24,086 nt of DNA from an uncultured Prevotellaceae bacterium (GTDB lineage: Bacteria > Bacteroidota > Bacteroidia > Bacteroidales > Bacteroidaceae), in contig CAMJIA010000021.1 in NCBI GenBank assembly GCA_946405695.1, forward strand, positions 1-24,086, in the 5' to 3' direction. The notes under the pieces are model-generated. The model made no database searches, was not told the origin of the DNA, and was given only the letters and a program-made list of their open reading frames with translations. Below, piece by piece: positions 1 to 7,951 of this stretch (position 1 is the first letter of the stretch; each line of letters starts with the position of its first letter). A program made the position numbers and the translations under genes.

Positions 1-2
1 GT

Positions 3-443
3 CACAGCGTCTGTGCCCGTTCGAAGGCAGGTGTGAAGAACGCCCTGTCAATGACCATTCCCTTGGGTGAAGGCATCCACCGCCGCATGGTCTATGTAGA
101 GTTGGAAGACGGCTACACACTGGAGCAGGTCGCCAAAGACATCAAGGCCGACCCCTACTTCGCAAGCGACGAGACGCACGTATTCCAAGTAGAGAGCGTT
201 GACGACGTACGCGACATGGGTCACGGTGTACACATGGTACGTAAAGGCGTTAGTGGACAGACTCAGAACCAGCGTTTTGAGTTCAATATGCAGATTAACA
301 ACCCCGCACTGACCGCACAAGTACTGGTCAACGTTGCCCGTGCCTCAAAGCGCTTACAGCCAGGCTGTTACACAATGATTGAAATACCTGTCATCGACAT
401 GCTGCCAGGCGACCGTGCCGACTTGATTGAACACTTGGTATAA
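3..443 (+). CDS. ddh: meso-diaminopimelate dehydrogenase, C-terminal part (5' truncated by window edge)
   Basis: This is the 3' end of a gene open from the first bases of the window, so the start lies outside it. It encodes about 146 residues. The sequence contains MVYVELEDGYTLEQVAKDIK, then DETHVFQVESVDDVRDMGHG and KGVSGQTQNQRFEFNMQINN, and ends in PGCYTMIEIPVIDMLPGDR. I recognise this as the C-terminal domain of NADPH-dependent meso-DAP dehydrogenase, in the form common in Bacteroidota. The enzyme reductively aminates tetrahydrodipicolinate to meso-DAP in one step, feeding lysine and peptidoglycan synthesis in the cytoplasm. A GTG at position 33 could look like a start, but the reading frame and the family homology both continue upstream, so it is internal. 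The gene ends 78 bp before parA, which has its own promoter. Family assignment is confident; the N-terminal NADPH domain is not in the window. Confidence 0.93.
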   Translation, partial: HSVCARSKAGVKNALSMTIPLGEGIHRRMVYVELEDGYTLEQVAKDIKADPYFASDETHVFQVESVDDVRDMGHGVHMVRKGVSGQTQNQRFEFNMQINNPALTAQVLVNVARASKRLQPGCYTMIEIPVIDMLPGDRADLIEHLV

Positions 444-469
444 GGTTTTTGGCAAAAAATCCTAATTTC

Positions 470-501
470 TTTGGTTTTTTGCTTGCTAATTCGTACCTTT
501 G
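470..501 (+). promoter_or_regulatory. Bacteroidota-type promoter of the parA operon
   Basis: A -33 TTTG at 470-473, exactly 20 nt, and a -7 TACCTTTG at 494-501 match the known Bacteroidota primary sigma consensus (TTTG, 19-21 nt, TAnnTTTG). The predicted start is near 508, which leaves a leader of about 14 nt before the parA ATG at 522. This places the start of the segregation operon in the gap after ddh. Confidence 0.85.
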
Positions 502-521
502 CAGTCTATATTCTATAGATT

Positions 522-1283
522 ATGGGAAAGATTATCGCATTAGCAAACCAAAAAGGCGGTGTGGGTAAGACCACAACGACCATCAATCTAGCGGCATCGC
601 TGGCTACCTTGGAGAAGAGTGTGCTCGTAGTCGATGCCGACCCTCAGGCCAACGCGTCAAGTGGTCTGGGTGTAAACATTCAGGAAGTAGACTGCTCTCT
701 TTACGAGTGCATTATTGACAAAGCCGACGTTCGCGACGCTATATACACCACCGACATCGATGGGTTGGACATTATACCCAGCCACATCGATCTCGTGGGT
801 GCAGAGATAGAGATGCTCAATCTGGAAAACCGTGAGCGTGTAATTAAAAAGTTGCTGGAGCCCATCCGCAACGAATACGACTACATTTTGATTGACTGTT
901 CACCGTCACTGGGTCTGATTACTGTCAACTCACTGACGGCAGCAGACTCTGTCATTATCCCCGTGCAGTGTGAGTACTTCGCCTTGGAAGGTATCTCAAA
1001 ATTGCTGAACACCATCAAGATTATTAAGACCAAGTTAAACCCGAAGCTGGAGATTGAGGGTTTCCTGCTGACGATGTACGACTCTCGTCTGCGTCTGGCC
1101 AACCAAATTTACGACGAGGTAAAGCGCCATTTCCAGGAGCTGGTCTTCAAGACCGTTATCCAGCGTAATGTTAAGTTGTCGGAGAGTCCTTCACATGGTC
1201 TGCCTGTTATACTCTATGATGCAGACTCCACAGGTTCAAAGAATCATTTGGCACTCGCCAAGGAAATAATCGCAAAGAATTAA
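522..1283 (+). CDS. parA: ParA/Soj chromosome-partitioning ATPase
   Basis: This 253-residue P-loop ATPase is the length of a chromosomal Soj-type ParA and lacks the N-terminal DNA-binding extension of plasmid type Ia ParAs. The deviant Walker A motif KGGVGKTT is at residues 11-18, with the signature lysine at 11. Walker A' is VVDADPQAN (about 36-44) and Walker B is LIDCSP. ParA dimerises with ATP, binds the nucleoid non-specifically, and is stimulated by ParB to segregate replication origins. The gene follows a strong promoter at 470-501 and precedes parB by 51 bp, the usual parAB order. Assignment is secure; only the exact cell-cycle role in this species is inferred. Confidence 0.96.
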   Translation: MGKIIALANQKGGVGKTTTTINLAASLATLEKSVLVVDADPQANASSGLGVNIQEVDCSLYECIIDKADVRDAIYTTDIDGLDIIPSHIDLVGAEIEMLNLENRERVIKKLLEPIRNEYDYILIDCSPSLGLITVNSLTAADSVIIPVQCEYFALEGISKLLNTIKIIKTKLNPKLEIEGFLLTMYDSRLRLANQIYDEVKRHFQELVFKTVIQRNVKLSESPSHGLPVILYDADSTGSKNHLALAKEIIAKN

Positions 1284-1294
1284 GAAATCGCAAT

Positions 1295-1326
1295 AACGAT
1301 ATAACGGAATAACGTTATAACGAAAA
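1295..1326 (+). repeat. Four AACG units at 8-bp spacing in the parA-parB gap
   Basis: AACGATAT, AACGGAAT, AACGTTAT and AACGAAAA follow each other without gaps, with AACG starting at 1295, 1303, 1311 and 1319. The third unit lies within the palindrome ATAACGTTAT (1309-1318). The run ends 9 nt before the parB start at 1335. It could be a protein-binding iteron-like site, a translation-control sequence or simple low-complexity drift. It does not match the classical parS consensus. Confidence 0.5.
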
Positions 1327-1334
1327 CAAAGATT

Positions 1335-2258
1335 ATGGCCGTAAAGAAGAAATTTGCAAGCAACGTACTGGGACGCGGACTGGACGATATAGGTACCGGT
1401 CGCGGACTGGACGCCCTGATAGACACTAGTGAGGTACACACTGAAGGAAGTTCGAACCTCAACGAGATAGAGATTGCACAGATTGAACCCAACCCCAACC
1501 AGCCGCGCCGTGAGTTCGACCAGGACGCCCTGCAGGAACTGGCTACCAGCATCCGCGAGTTGGGCATCATCCAGCCTATCACCGTACGTAAAGTTACTGG
1601 CGCGAAATACCAGATTATTGCCGGTGAGCGCCGCTGGCGTGCTTCCCAGTTGGCTGGACTGACGAAGATTCCTGCCTATATCGTGACGGTAGAGGACCAG
1701 AACGCCATGGAGATGGCACTGGTGGAGAATATCCAGCGTGAAGACCTGAACGCAATCGAAATAGCATTGGCTTACCAGCACCTGGCCGACGAGACCGGTA
1801 TGACACAGGCAAAGATTTCGGAACGTGTGGGCAAGAGCCGTGCTGCGGTAACCAACTACATGCGTCTACTGAAACTACCCGCTCAGGTGCAGATAGCACT
1901 GAAGAACCACGAGATAGAGATGGGGCACGCCCGTGCCCTGCTGGCTATCGACAGTCCGTCACAGCAAATCAAGCTCTTCAAGGAAGTGCAGGCTCATCAA
2001 TATTCTGTCCGTCAGGTGGAAGAGATGGTGCAGACACTGAAGAGTGGTGAGGATGTCAAGACTGCCAAGGGCAAGATACAGTCACAGACCAAGTTGCCAG
2101 AGGAGTTTAACATCCTGCGCGACCGTCTGTCACAGTTCTTCCAGTCGAAGGTGCAAATGTCCTGTTCACCAAAAGGAAAAGGAAAGATAACTATCCTGTT
2201 CGACAACGAAGAGCAACTGGAACAAATCATGAATGCATTAGACGGAGCCCATGAGTAG
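1335..2258 (+). CDS. parB: ParB/Spo0J chromosome-partitioning CTPase
   Basis: This 307-residue ParB has the expected domain order. A basic N-terminus (about 1-30, with two GRGLD boxes) resembles the ParA-stimulating peptide. The ParB N-domain begins around 46 with IEPNPNQPRREFD. The CTP-binding motifs GERRWRA (97-103) and ENIQRE (131-136) are intact. A helix-turn-helix spans about 157-180 (MTQAKISERVGKSRAAVTNY). A C-terminal dimerisation domain (about 255-305) ends the protein. ParB loads at parS and slides as a CTP-gated clamp to nucleate the partition complex and recruit SMC. It overlaps the next gene by 8 bp, which suggests translational coupling. I did not find a parS site in this window. 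Confidence 0.96.
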   Translation: MAVKKKFASNVLGRGLDDIGTGRGLDALIDTSEVHTEGSSNLNEIEIAQIEPNPNQPRREFDQDALQELATSIRELGIIQPITVRKVTGAKYQIIAGERRWRASQLAGLTKIPAYIVTVEDQNAMEMALVENIQREDLNAIEIALAYQHLADETGMTQAKISERVGKSRAAVTNYMRLLKLPAQVQIALKNHEIEMGHARALLAIDSPSQQIKLFKEVQAHQYSVRQVEEMVQTLKSGEDVKTAKGKIQSQTKLPEEFNILRDRLSQFFQSKVQMSCSPKGKGKITILFDNEEQLEQIMNALDGAHE

Positions 2259-2943
2259 GCTATTCGTCATTATAGCAACACTGGCGATGGCACTGACATG
2301 CCACGCACAAGAAAAGGCAGAGTTGGTCACTGACACGCTTCGCGCAGACGAGGTAGTTAACGACACACTTCGCACTGATGAGGTATCCATCATGATTGAC
2401 ACCACAAAACAGGTAAAAATTCCTCGTGACTGGTCAACATGGAAACCCAATCCGCAGCGAGCGCTCTGGCTGGCATTGGTAGTACCCGGTGCCGGACAGA
2501 TATACAACCGCAAATTCTGGAAGCTGCCTATCTTCTACGGAGGATTCTTGGGCTGCATCTATGCACTGAGTTGGAACAACATGATGTACAAGGACTACTC
2601 GCAAGCTTATCTTGACATCATGGACGACGACCCTAACACAGCCAGCTACAACAAGTTCCTGCACTTGGGCGTACAAATTACAGATGCCAACAAATCCCGA
2701 TACCAGGAACTCTTCAGAAGCCGCAAAGACAAGTATCGCCGCTGGCGCGACATGAGTATCTTCGTGATGATTGGTGTCTACGCGCTGTCTGTCATCGATG
2801 CCTATGTCGACGCTGAGCTCTCGGAGTTTGACATCTCCAAAGACCTCAGCCTGGAGGTACGTCCTACTGTCATTCACAACCGTGGAGGCGGCAATCCGCT
2901 ACAGGCACAGTCAGTGGGACTGAGCTGCTTTCTGAACTTCTAG
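2251..2943 (+). CDS. DUF5683 membrane protein
   Basis: This 230-residue protein starts with a probable signal peptide or membrane anchor (about 1-19, ending CHAQ). Next comes an acidic linker with a duplicated ten-residue unit, DTLRADEVVN and DTLRTDEVSI (28-47). A core from about residue 65 follows, containing PQRALWLALVVPGAGQIYNR and at least two hydrophobic segments, one near the GGFLGC sequence and one around MSIFVMIGVYALSVIDAYVD. The PGAGQIYNRKFWK signature and topology match DUF5683, a Bacteroidota family of unknown function. The gene overlaps the 3' end of parB by 8 bp and precedes the transglycosylase by 45 bp, so it is almost certainly cotranscribed with the partition genes. A role in the inner envelope is inferred from membrane segments and context only. 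Confidence 0.85.
   Translation: MSRLFVIIATLAMALTCHAQEKAELVTDTLRADEVVNDTLRTDEVSIMIDTTKQVKIPRDWSTWKPNPQRALWLALVVPGAGQIYNRKFWKLPIFYGGFLGCIYALSWNNMMYKDYSQAYLDIMDDDPNTASYNKFLHLGVQITDANKSRYQELFRSRKDKYRRWRDMSIFVMIGVYALSVIDAYVDAELSEFDISKDLSLEVRPTVIHNRGGGNPLQAQSVGLSCFLNF
2332..2391 (+). repeat. 30-bp in-frame tandem duplication in the DUF5683 gene
   Basis: Two adjacent 30-bp units (2332-2361 and 2362-2391) encode DTLRADEVVN and DTLRTDEVSI just after the signal sequence. The second copy has diverged. The duplication keeps the reading frame and lengthens the linker between the leader and the membrane core. Confidence 0.7.
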
Positions 2944-2988
2944 GGAGAGACAGCAAGAAGAAAACAAACAAATTAAAAAGAAGGTTTA

Positions 2989-4245
2989 ATGAACAAAAGA
3001 AACATACTGGCAATCTGCATGTTACTAATGACGTCCATCACGTGGGCGCAGGTCTATAACAATGGCGATGACGAGACATCTGAAGAAGACGAGATAACCG
3101 TGATTGACAATGAAGGTCGTGAGGAGGTTATCGAGTTTCCCGAGGCCATGACCTATGATTTGGACAGTCTGCTGAATCTCTATATGGCCAAGACTTACCT
3201 CGACGAGCCTGACGACTGTAACATGAAGAATGTCAATCCTGTCTACACCAAGGAGGACTATGTAGACCGTCTGTACCGCATGCCTACCATTATGGAGATG
3301 AACTATAATGACGTGGTACAGAAGTTCATTGACCGCTATAGTGGACGTCTGCGCCACTCTATCAGCTACATGTTGGGCGCCTCCAATTTCTACATGCCAC
3401 TGTTCGAGGAAGCCTTGGAGGCCTACCAGTTGCCGCTGGAACTGAAATACCTGCCCATCATTGAGTCTGCACTCAATCCCAAGGCCGTATCGCGTGTAGG
3501 TGCTACAGGCTTGTGGCAGTTTATGCTGGCCACTGGCAAGCAATATGGTCTGCAGGTCAACTCACTGGTCGACGAGCGCCGCGACCCTGTCAAGGCGTCG
3601 TATGCCGCAGCCCGCTATCTGAGCGACCTCTACAAAATCTTTGGCGACTGGAACCTTGTCATTGCAGCCTACAACTGTGGACCCGCTAACATCAACAAGG
3701 CCATTCACCGTGCTAATGGCGAAAAAGACTACTGGCAGATCTACCCCTACCTACCCAAGGAGACACGCGGCTATGTGCCCGCCTTCATCGCTGCCAACTA
3801 CATCATGACCTATTATTCGCAGCATAACATCTGTCCTATGACCACCCGTCTGCCGGCACAGACCGACACCATTATGGTTAACCGCAACATCCATCTGGAA
3901 CAGGTTGCTGAGGTAATGGGCATGAATATTGACCTGCTGCGCTCGCTGAACCCTATGTATCGTCGCGATGTGGTACCCGGTGCCACCGAGCTGTCGCCTA
4001 TCCGTCTGCCACAGTCAGAGGTTGGGCGCTTTATTGACCTGCAGGACAGCATCTGCAACCACCGTGCCAGCGATTTTGCTAAGCGTGTAGAGGTAGAGGT
4101 AAAAGACGACGTACCAACTTACTATCATAAGAGTAAGCGTTACTCAAAGCGCCGCAGCACAGCCCGCAAGCGCCGTGCCACCGCCACAAAACGCCGTTCG
4201 ACAGCTACCAAGCGCCGCTCGACAGCCCGACGCAGAAGAAGATAA
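2989..4245 (+). CDS. mltD: MltD-like lytic transglycosylase with polybasic heptad-repeat tail
   Basis: This 418-residue exported murein hydrolase has a signal peptide at about 1-20 (ending TWA-Q). An acidic region (24-52) and a helical segment follow. The SLT family 1 domain runs from about 140 to 270, with YLPIIES carrying catalytic Glu159, then GATGLWQFM and IAAYNCGP. After residue 280, LEQVAEVMGMNIDLLRSLNP looks like a LysM-type domain. The enzyme cleaves the MurNAc-GlcNAc bond to give 1,6-anhydro products. Residues 387-414 are four heptads (KRRSTAR, KRRATAT, KRRSTAT, KRRSTAR) ending in RRRR, which is unusual for this family. AGAAGG (2979-2984) sits before the ATG. The gene lies between the DUF5683 gene and rel in the parAB run. 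Confidence 0.9.
   Translation: MNKRNILAICMLLMTSITWAQVYNNGDDETSEEDEITVIDNEGREEVIEFPEAMTYDLDSLLNLYMAKTYLDEPDDCNMKNVNPVYTKEDYVDRLYRMPTIMEMNYNDVVQKFIDRYSGRLRHSISYMLGASNFYMPLFEEALEAYQLPLELKYLPIIESALNPKAVSRVGATGLWQFMLATGKQYGLQVNSLVDERRDPVKASYAAARYLSDLYKIFGDWNLVIAAYNCGPANINKAIHRANGEKDYWQIYPYLPKETRGYVPAFIAANYIMTYYSQHNICPMTTRLPAQTDTIMVNRNIHLEQVAEVMGMNIDLLRSLNPMYRRDVVPGATELSPIRLPQSEVGRFIDLQDSICNHRASDFAKRVEVEVKDDVPTYYHKSKRYSKRRSTARKRRATATKRRSTATKRRSTARRRRR
4147..4242 (+). repeat. Heptad-coding repeat, polybasic tail of the transglycosylase
   Basis: Four consecutive 21-bp units encode K-R-R-S/A-T-A-R/T, and four arginine codons finish the gene. The units differ at synonymous positions (CGC/CGT, AGC/TCG), so the protein pattern appears conserved more than the DNA. 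Such tails can bind polyanions such as teichoic-like polymers, LPS phosphates or nucleic acid, but no partner is evident from the sequence. Confidence 0.85.
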
Positions 4246-4273
4246 ATCGGCTAATGGTTATTCGTTAATAATT

Positions 4274-4280
4274 GGAGGAG
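4274..4280 (+). promoter_or_regulatory. Strong Shine-Dalgarno sequence deciding the rel start
   Basis: GGAGGAG lies 6 nt before ATG 4287. It rules against an in-frame TTG at 4272, which overlaps the Shine-Dalgarno itself. A near-perfect Shine-Dalgarno is noteworthy because Bacteroidota genes usually lack one. Confidence 0.75.
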
Positions 4281-4286
4281 ACAACT

Positions 4287-6551
4287 ATGGATGAAGAGCA
4301 GAAGATACGCGAAGACGCAGACGACAAACTCATAAACGATGCATTCCAACGACTGCTGGACAGCTACTGTTCATCGCGCCACCGCAAGAAAGTGGACATT
4401 ATCACCAAGGCGTTCAACTTTGCACGTCAGGCACACAAAGGCGTGCGCCGGTTGAGCGGTGAGCCCTATATCATGCACCCCATCGCTGTGGCACAGATAG
4501 CCTGCGAAGAGGTGGGACTGGGTTCCACCAGTATCTGTGCCGCCCTGCTCCACGACGTTGTGGAAGATACCGACTACACAACTGAGGACATTGAGAACAT
4601 CTTCGGCCCAAAGATTGCGCAGATTGTCGACGGACTGACCAAGATCTCTGGTGGAATCTTTGGCGAGCAAGCTTCTGCTCAGGCTGAGAATTTCAAGAAG
4701 CTGCTGCTCACGATGAGTGAAGACATCCGTGTTATACTCATCAAGATTTGCGACCGTCTGCACAATATGCGCACCTTGGAGTCGCAACCTGCTAACAAAC
4801 AGTACAAGATAGCCGGTGAGACGCTCTACATCTATGCACCATTGGCTAACCGTCTAGGGCTGAACAAGATAAAGTCGGAACTGGAAAATCTCTCCTTCCA
4901 ATACGAACATCCTGAGGAGTATGCTGCCATCAAGTCGAAGTTGGCCATTACAGAAGCCTCACGCCATGAGCTCTTTGACGAGTTCATCGTCCCCATCGAA
5001 GTTGAATTGCAGAAGATGGGACTCAACTACCAGATTAAGGAACGCATCAAGACCCCCTACTCCATTTGGAACAAGATGCAGAACAAGCACGTCACCTTCG
5101 ACGAAGTCTATGACATTCTTGCTGTTCGCATTATCTTCACGCCACGTAACCGCGACGAGGAAATCAACGAGTGCTTCAACATCTATGTGGCTATCTCGAA
5201 GATATACAAGAGTCACCCCGACCGTCTGCGCGACTGGCTCAGCCACCCCAAAGCTAATGGCTATCAGGCATTGCACGTCACACTGATGTCGAAGCAGGGA
5301 CGATGGATTGAGGTACAGATACGTTCCGACCGCATGGACGAGATTGCCGAACAAGGCTTTGCTGCCCACTGGAAATACAAAGACGGTGTGGAGGAAGAAT
5401 ACACAGAGGACGAGACGGAACTGAACGAATGGCTACGCACCATCAAGGAGATTCTCGACGATCCACAGCCCGATGCGATGGACTTCCTCGACGCCATTAA
5501 GCTCAACCTCTTTGCCACTGAGATTTTCGTCTTCACGCCCAAGGGTGAAATCAAGACGATGCCGTCAGGCTGTACAGCCCTTGACTTTGCCTTCTCCATT
5601 CATACTTTCCTCGGCTCTCACTGTATTGGTGCCAAGGTTAACCACAAGCTGGTACCACTGAGCCATAAGCTACAGAGTGGCGATCAGGTGGAGATTCTCA
5701 CGTCCAAGGCCCAGCACGTACAGCCCTCATGGATCAACTTCGTGTCCACCGCCAAGGCCAAGGGTAAGATACTGGCCATTCTGCGCCGCGACAGCCGTGA
5801 ATTGCAGAAGAAGGGTGAAGACCTCTTCAGCGAATTCCTGAAGAAGAACAATATCAACGATATCCCCAATGCGGCCGACCTGTTGACGGAATTCCACGAA
5901 GTACGCAACCGCGAGGAGTTCTTCCAGGCCGTTGGCGACAAGACCATCATGCTGGGAGATAAGGATGTCGATGAGCTGTTGGGCAAGAATGCTGTCGATA
6001 AGCGTGGCTGGCGTAAATTCGTGCCGTTCCTCGACAGAGGTAAGCAGAAGAAAACCACGGAGGAACAGACAGAACTGTTTGTGGTTCCTGAGAAGTTCAA
6101 CCGCAAGAAGCCCATCTTCATCACCGACGACAACATCAATCAATACAAGTTCAAGCACTGCTGCCACCCCATCCCTGGCGACGATGTCTTGGGGTTCATC
6201 GATGGCAAGCACCAAATAGAAATTCACAAACGTGCCTGTCCTGTAGCTGCGAAGCTCAAGGCCAGCTATGGCAACCGTATCCTTGATGCGAAGTGGGACA
6301 TGCACAAGAAGCTTTTCTTCGACGCCACCATCCGTCTGCAGGGCATCGATCGTGTAGGCATGCTACTTGACATCTCACAAATCATCTCTTCGCAGATGAA
6401 TGTCAACATCCACAAGCTGACCATCGCCAGCGAGGAGGGTGTCTTCGATGGCACTATTGAATTGCGTGTCCACGACCGCGAAGATGTAGGCGTTATTATC
6501 AGTCAACTGAAGAAGATTCCAGACATCCAGGACGTGACACAGATTATGTAA
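4287..6551 (+). CDS. rel: Bifunctional RelA/SpoT-type (p)ppGpp synthetase/hydrolase
   Basis: This 754-residue protein is the length of a long RSH enzyme. The HD hydrolase domain has RRLSGEPYIMHP, with His64 and LLHDVVEDT (His89, Asp90, Glu93, Asp94), plus KICDRLHNMRTL. All hydrolase-type residues appear present. The synthetase domain (about 230-375) has DILAVRIIF, LRDWLSHPKANGYQALHV and EVQIRSDRMDEIAEQGFAAH. A TGS domain (about 405-470), a Cys/His cluster with KHCCHPIPGDD and HKRACP, and a C-terminal ACT domain (about 680-754) complete the layout. The enzyme makes and degrades the starvation alarmone in the cytoplasm. The RLRD motif resembles the RxKD of bifunctional enzymes more than the ExDD of synthetase-only RelA, so I favour both activities. 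The gene sits 41 bp after the transglycosylase, in the same run. Confidence 0.94.
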   Translation: MDEEQKIREDADDKLINDAFQRLLDSYCSSRHRKKVDIITKAFNFARQAHKGVRRLSGEPYIMHPIAVAQIACEEVGLGSTSICAALLHDVVEDTDYTTEDIENIFGPKIAQIVDGLTKISGGIFGEQASAQAENFKKLLLTMSEDIRVILIKICDRLHNMRTLESQPANKQYKIAGETLYIYAPLANRLGLNKIKSELENLSFQYEHPEEYAAIKSKLAITEASRHELFDEFIVPIEVELQKMGLNYQIKERIKTPYSIWNKMQNKHVTFDEVYDILAVRIIFTPRNRDEEINECFNIYVAISKIYKSHPDRLRDWLSHPKANGYQALHVTLMSKQGRWIEVQIRSDRMDEIAEQGFAAHWKYKDGVEEEYTEDETELNEWLRTIKEILDDPQPDAMDFLDAIKLNLFATEIFVFTPKGEIKTMPSGCTALDFAFSIHTFLGSHCIGAKVNHKLVPLSHKLQSGDQVEILTSKAQHVQPSWINFVSTAKAKGKILAILRRDSRELQKKGEDLFSEFLKKNNINDIPNAADLLTEFHEVRNREEFFQAVGDKTIMLGDKDVDELLGKNAVDKRGWRKFVPFLDRGKQKKTTEEQTELFVVPEKFNRKKPIFITDDNINQYKFKHCCHPIPGDDVLGFIDGKHQIEIHKRACPVAAKLKASYGNRILDAKWDMHKKLFFDATIRLQGIDRVGMLLDISQIISSQMNVNIHKLTIASEEGVFDGTIELRVHDREDVGVIISQLKKIPDIQDVTQIM

Positions 6552-6579
6552 GAAATAACAGAAACAAACTACTACAGAA

Positions 6580-7536
6580 ATGAAAAAACTACTATTTTTG
6601 ATTTGTACCATATGGGGCTACACCGCCGCCTATGGTGCTAACCCTTACGACAATCCGGACACTATCGTAGTAGCCCGCGACGGCACAGGACAGTTCCGCA
6701 ATGTGAGTGAGGCTATTGAGGTGTGTCGTGCGTTCATGGACTACCACAAAGTCATCTATATCAAGAAAGGGACGTACAAGGAGAAAATGATCATTCCTCA
6801 GTCGCTGACCAACATCGAACTGTGTGGCGAGAGTCGCGACGAGACTATTATCACATGGGACGACCACGCTAATATCAATAAGATGGGAACTTTCCGCACC
6901 TATACCGTTAGGGTGGAAGGCAGTCAGATAACTTTCAAGAACCTCACCATCGAGAACAACTCCGCACGTCTGGGACAGGCCGTGGCACTGCATACCGAGG
7001 GCGACATGCTGACATTCATTGGCTGTCGTTTTTTGGGACACCAGGACACTATCTATACAGGCAACGCCCGCACCCGTCTTTACTTCAAGGACTGTTACAT
7101 TGAGGGAACCACCGACTTCATCTTCGGCCCGTCAACGGCGTGGTTTGAGCATTGCGACATTTTCTGCAAGGCAAACTCGTACATTACCGCAGCCTCAACA
7201 CCTAAGGATGTAACTTTTGGTTACATCTTCAACAACTGCGACATCCGTTGTGCAGAAGGTGTCAGCAAAGTATACCTGGGACGTCCATGGCGTGACTACG
7301 CCTATACGCTGTTCATGAATTGTGACCTGCCCCGCCAGATACGTCCTGAGGGCTGGCACCACTGGCAGAAAGAACGCGAACAGACAGCCCGCTACCTGGA
7401 GTATAACAACCACGGTGAGGGGGCTGCCACCACACAGCGTGTCCCCTGGAGTCGCCAGCTGACAAAGAAAGAGGCCTCGAAGATTACCCCCGAGGCCGTA
7501 TTCACTCTTCAGCACGCTTGGATTCCCAAGCCCTGA
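6580..7536 (+). CDS. Secreted pectinesterase (carbohydrate esterase family 8)
   Basis: This 318-residue protein has a signal peptide (about 1-19, ending YGA) followed by a right-handed beta-helix esterase. The family motifs are all visible: GQAVALHTEGD with Gln133; GHQDTIYTG with Gln155 and acid/base Asp156; GTTDFIFGPSTAWFE with nucleophile Asp179; and YLGRPWRDYA with Arg235 and Trp237. Pectinesterase removes methyl esters from homogalacturonan, exposing it to lyases and hydrolases. The protein is probably periplasmic or outer-membrane associated, with no lipobox seen. The gene follows rel by 28 bp without an obvious promoter, so read-through from the rel operon is possible. No pectate lyase or SusC/D pair is adjacent. 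Its 3' end faces the MerR gene 26 bp away. Confidence 0.94.
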   Translation: MKKLLFLICTIWGYTAAYGANPYDNPDTIVVARDGTGQFRNVSEAIEVCRAFMDYHKVIYIKKGTYKEKMIIPQSLTNIELCGESRDETIITWDDHANINKMGTFRTYTVRVEGSQITFKNLTIENNSARLGQAVALHTEGDMLTFIGCRFLGHQDTIYTGNARTRLYFKDCYIEGTTDFIFGPSTAWFEHCDIFCKANSYITAASTPKDVTFGYIFNNCDIRCAEGVSKVYLGRPWRDYAYTLFMNCDLPRQIRPEGWHHWQKEREQTARYLEYNNHGEGAATTQRVPWSRQLTKKEASKITPEAVFTLQHAWIPKP

Positions 7537-7562
7537 CTTCTTTAACTACTTTAACTTCTTAA

Positions 7563-7913
7563 CTACTGCAAGAAGTCCATTTGCCGTTTCAGCGCTTGCA
7601 GGTCGTCGCGCACACCAATAAGTCGTGTCAGCACCTCTGCTTTGCGGTCAGCACCGTCGCGGTTGCTATTAATGATTTTCTTTGCCGCAGCTAACTTGAA
7701 GCCACGCACCTTCACCAGATTATGGATAAGGCGTATCTGTTCGATGTCCTTCTCCTGATACTGGCGGATTTTGGCGGGGCCGCTGGTCTTGGGTTTCAAA
7801 TACGGAAACTCCTGCTCCCAGTAGCGTAGTGTACTCTCGTTGACGCCGAACATCTCGGCAACCTCCTTGATGGAGTAGTACAGTTTCAAGTTCTTGTTCA
7901 GATTCAGTGCCAT
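7563..7913 (-). CDS. MerR-family transcriptional regulator
   Basis: This 116-residue protein begins with a winged helix-turn-helix: YSIKEVAEMFGVNESTLRYW (about 13-32), then EFPYLKPKTSGPAKIRQYQ with the usual wing, and EKDIEQIRLIHNLVKVRGFK. A short C-terminal helix (about 90-116) probably forms the dimer coiled coil. It has no extended ligand-binding domain and no conserved metal-binding cysteines, so it resembles the short MerR proteins common in Bacteroidota rather than metal sensors. The gene lies 38 bp downstream of the DUF799 lipoprotein gene on the same strand and may end that operon. Whether it regulates the lipoprotein/CsgG genes is inference from position only. Confidence 0.85.
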   Translation of the reverse strand: MALNLNKNLKLYYSIKEVAEMFGVNESTLRYWEQEFPYLKPKTSGPAKIRQYQEKDIEQIRLIHNLVKVRGFKLAAAKKIINSNRDGADRKAEVLTRLIGVRDDLQALKRQMDFLQ

Positions 7914-7951
7914 ACTTTACAAACTTTCTGTGGTGTGTTTCTTGATTGTGA

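Noticed and set aside
444..493. Terminator after ddh
   Set aside because: A weak GG/T-rich versus A-rich pairing around 444-462 is imperfect and has almost no G-C pairs. The gap is mainly explained by the parA promoter.
3041..3060. Possible parS (CACGTG core) near parAB
   Set aside because: The CACGTG cores I noticed (here within the transglycosylase gene and near 15573 within glmS) lack the flanking TGTT/AACA symmetry of the consensus. A parS may lie outside the window; a profile scan would settle it.
4272..4286. TTG at 4272 as start of rel
   Set aside because: It overlaps the GGAGGAG ribosome-binding site that correctly spaces ATG 4287.
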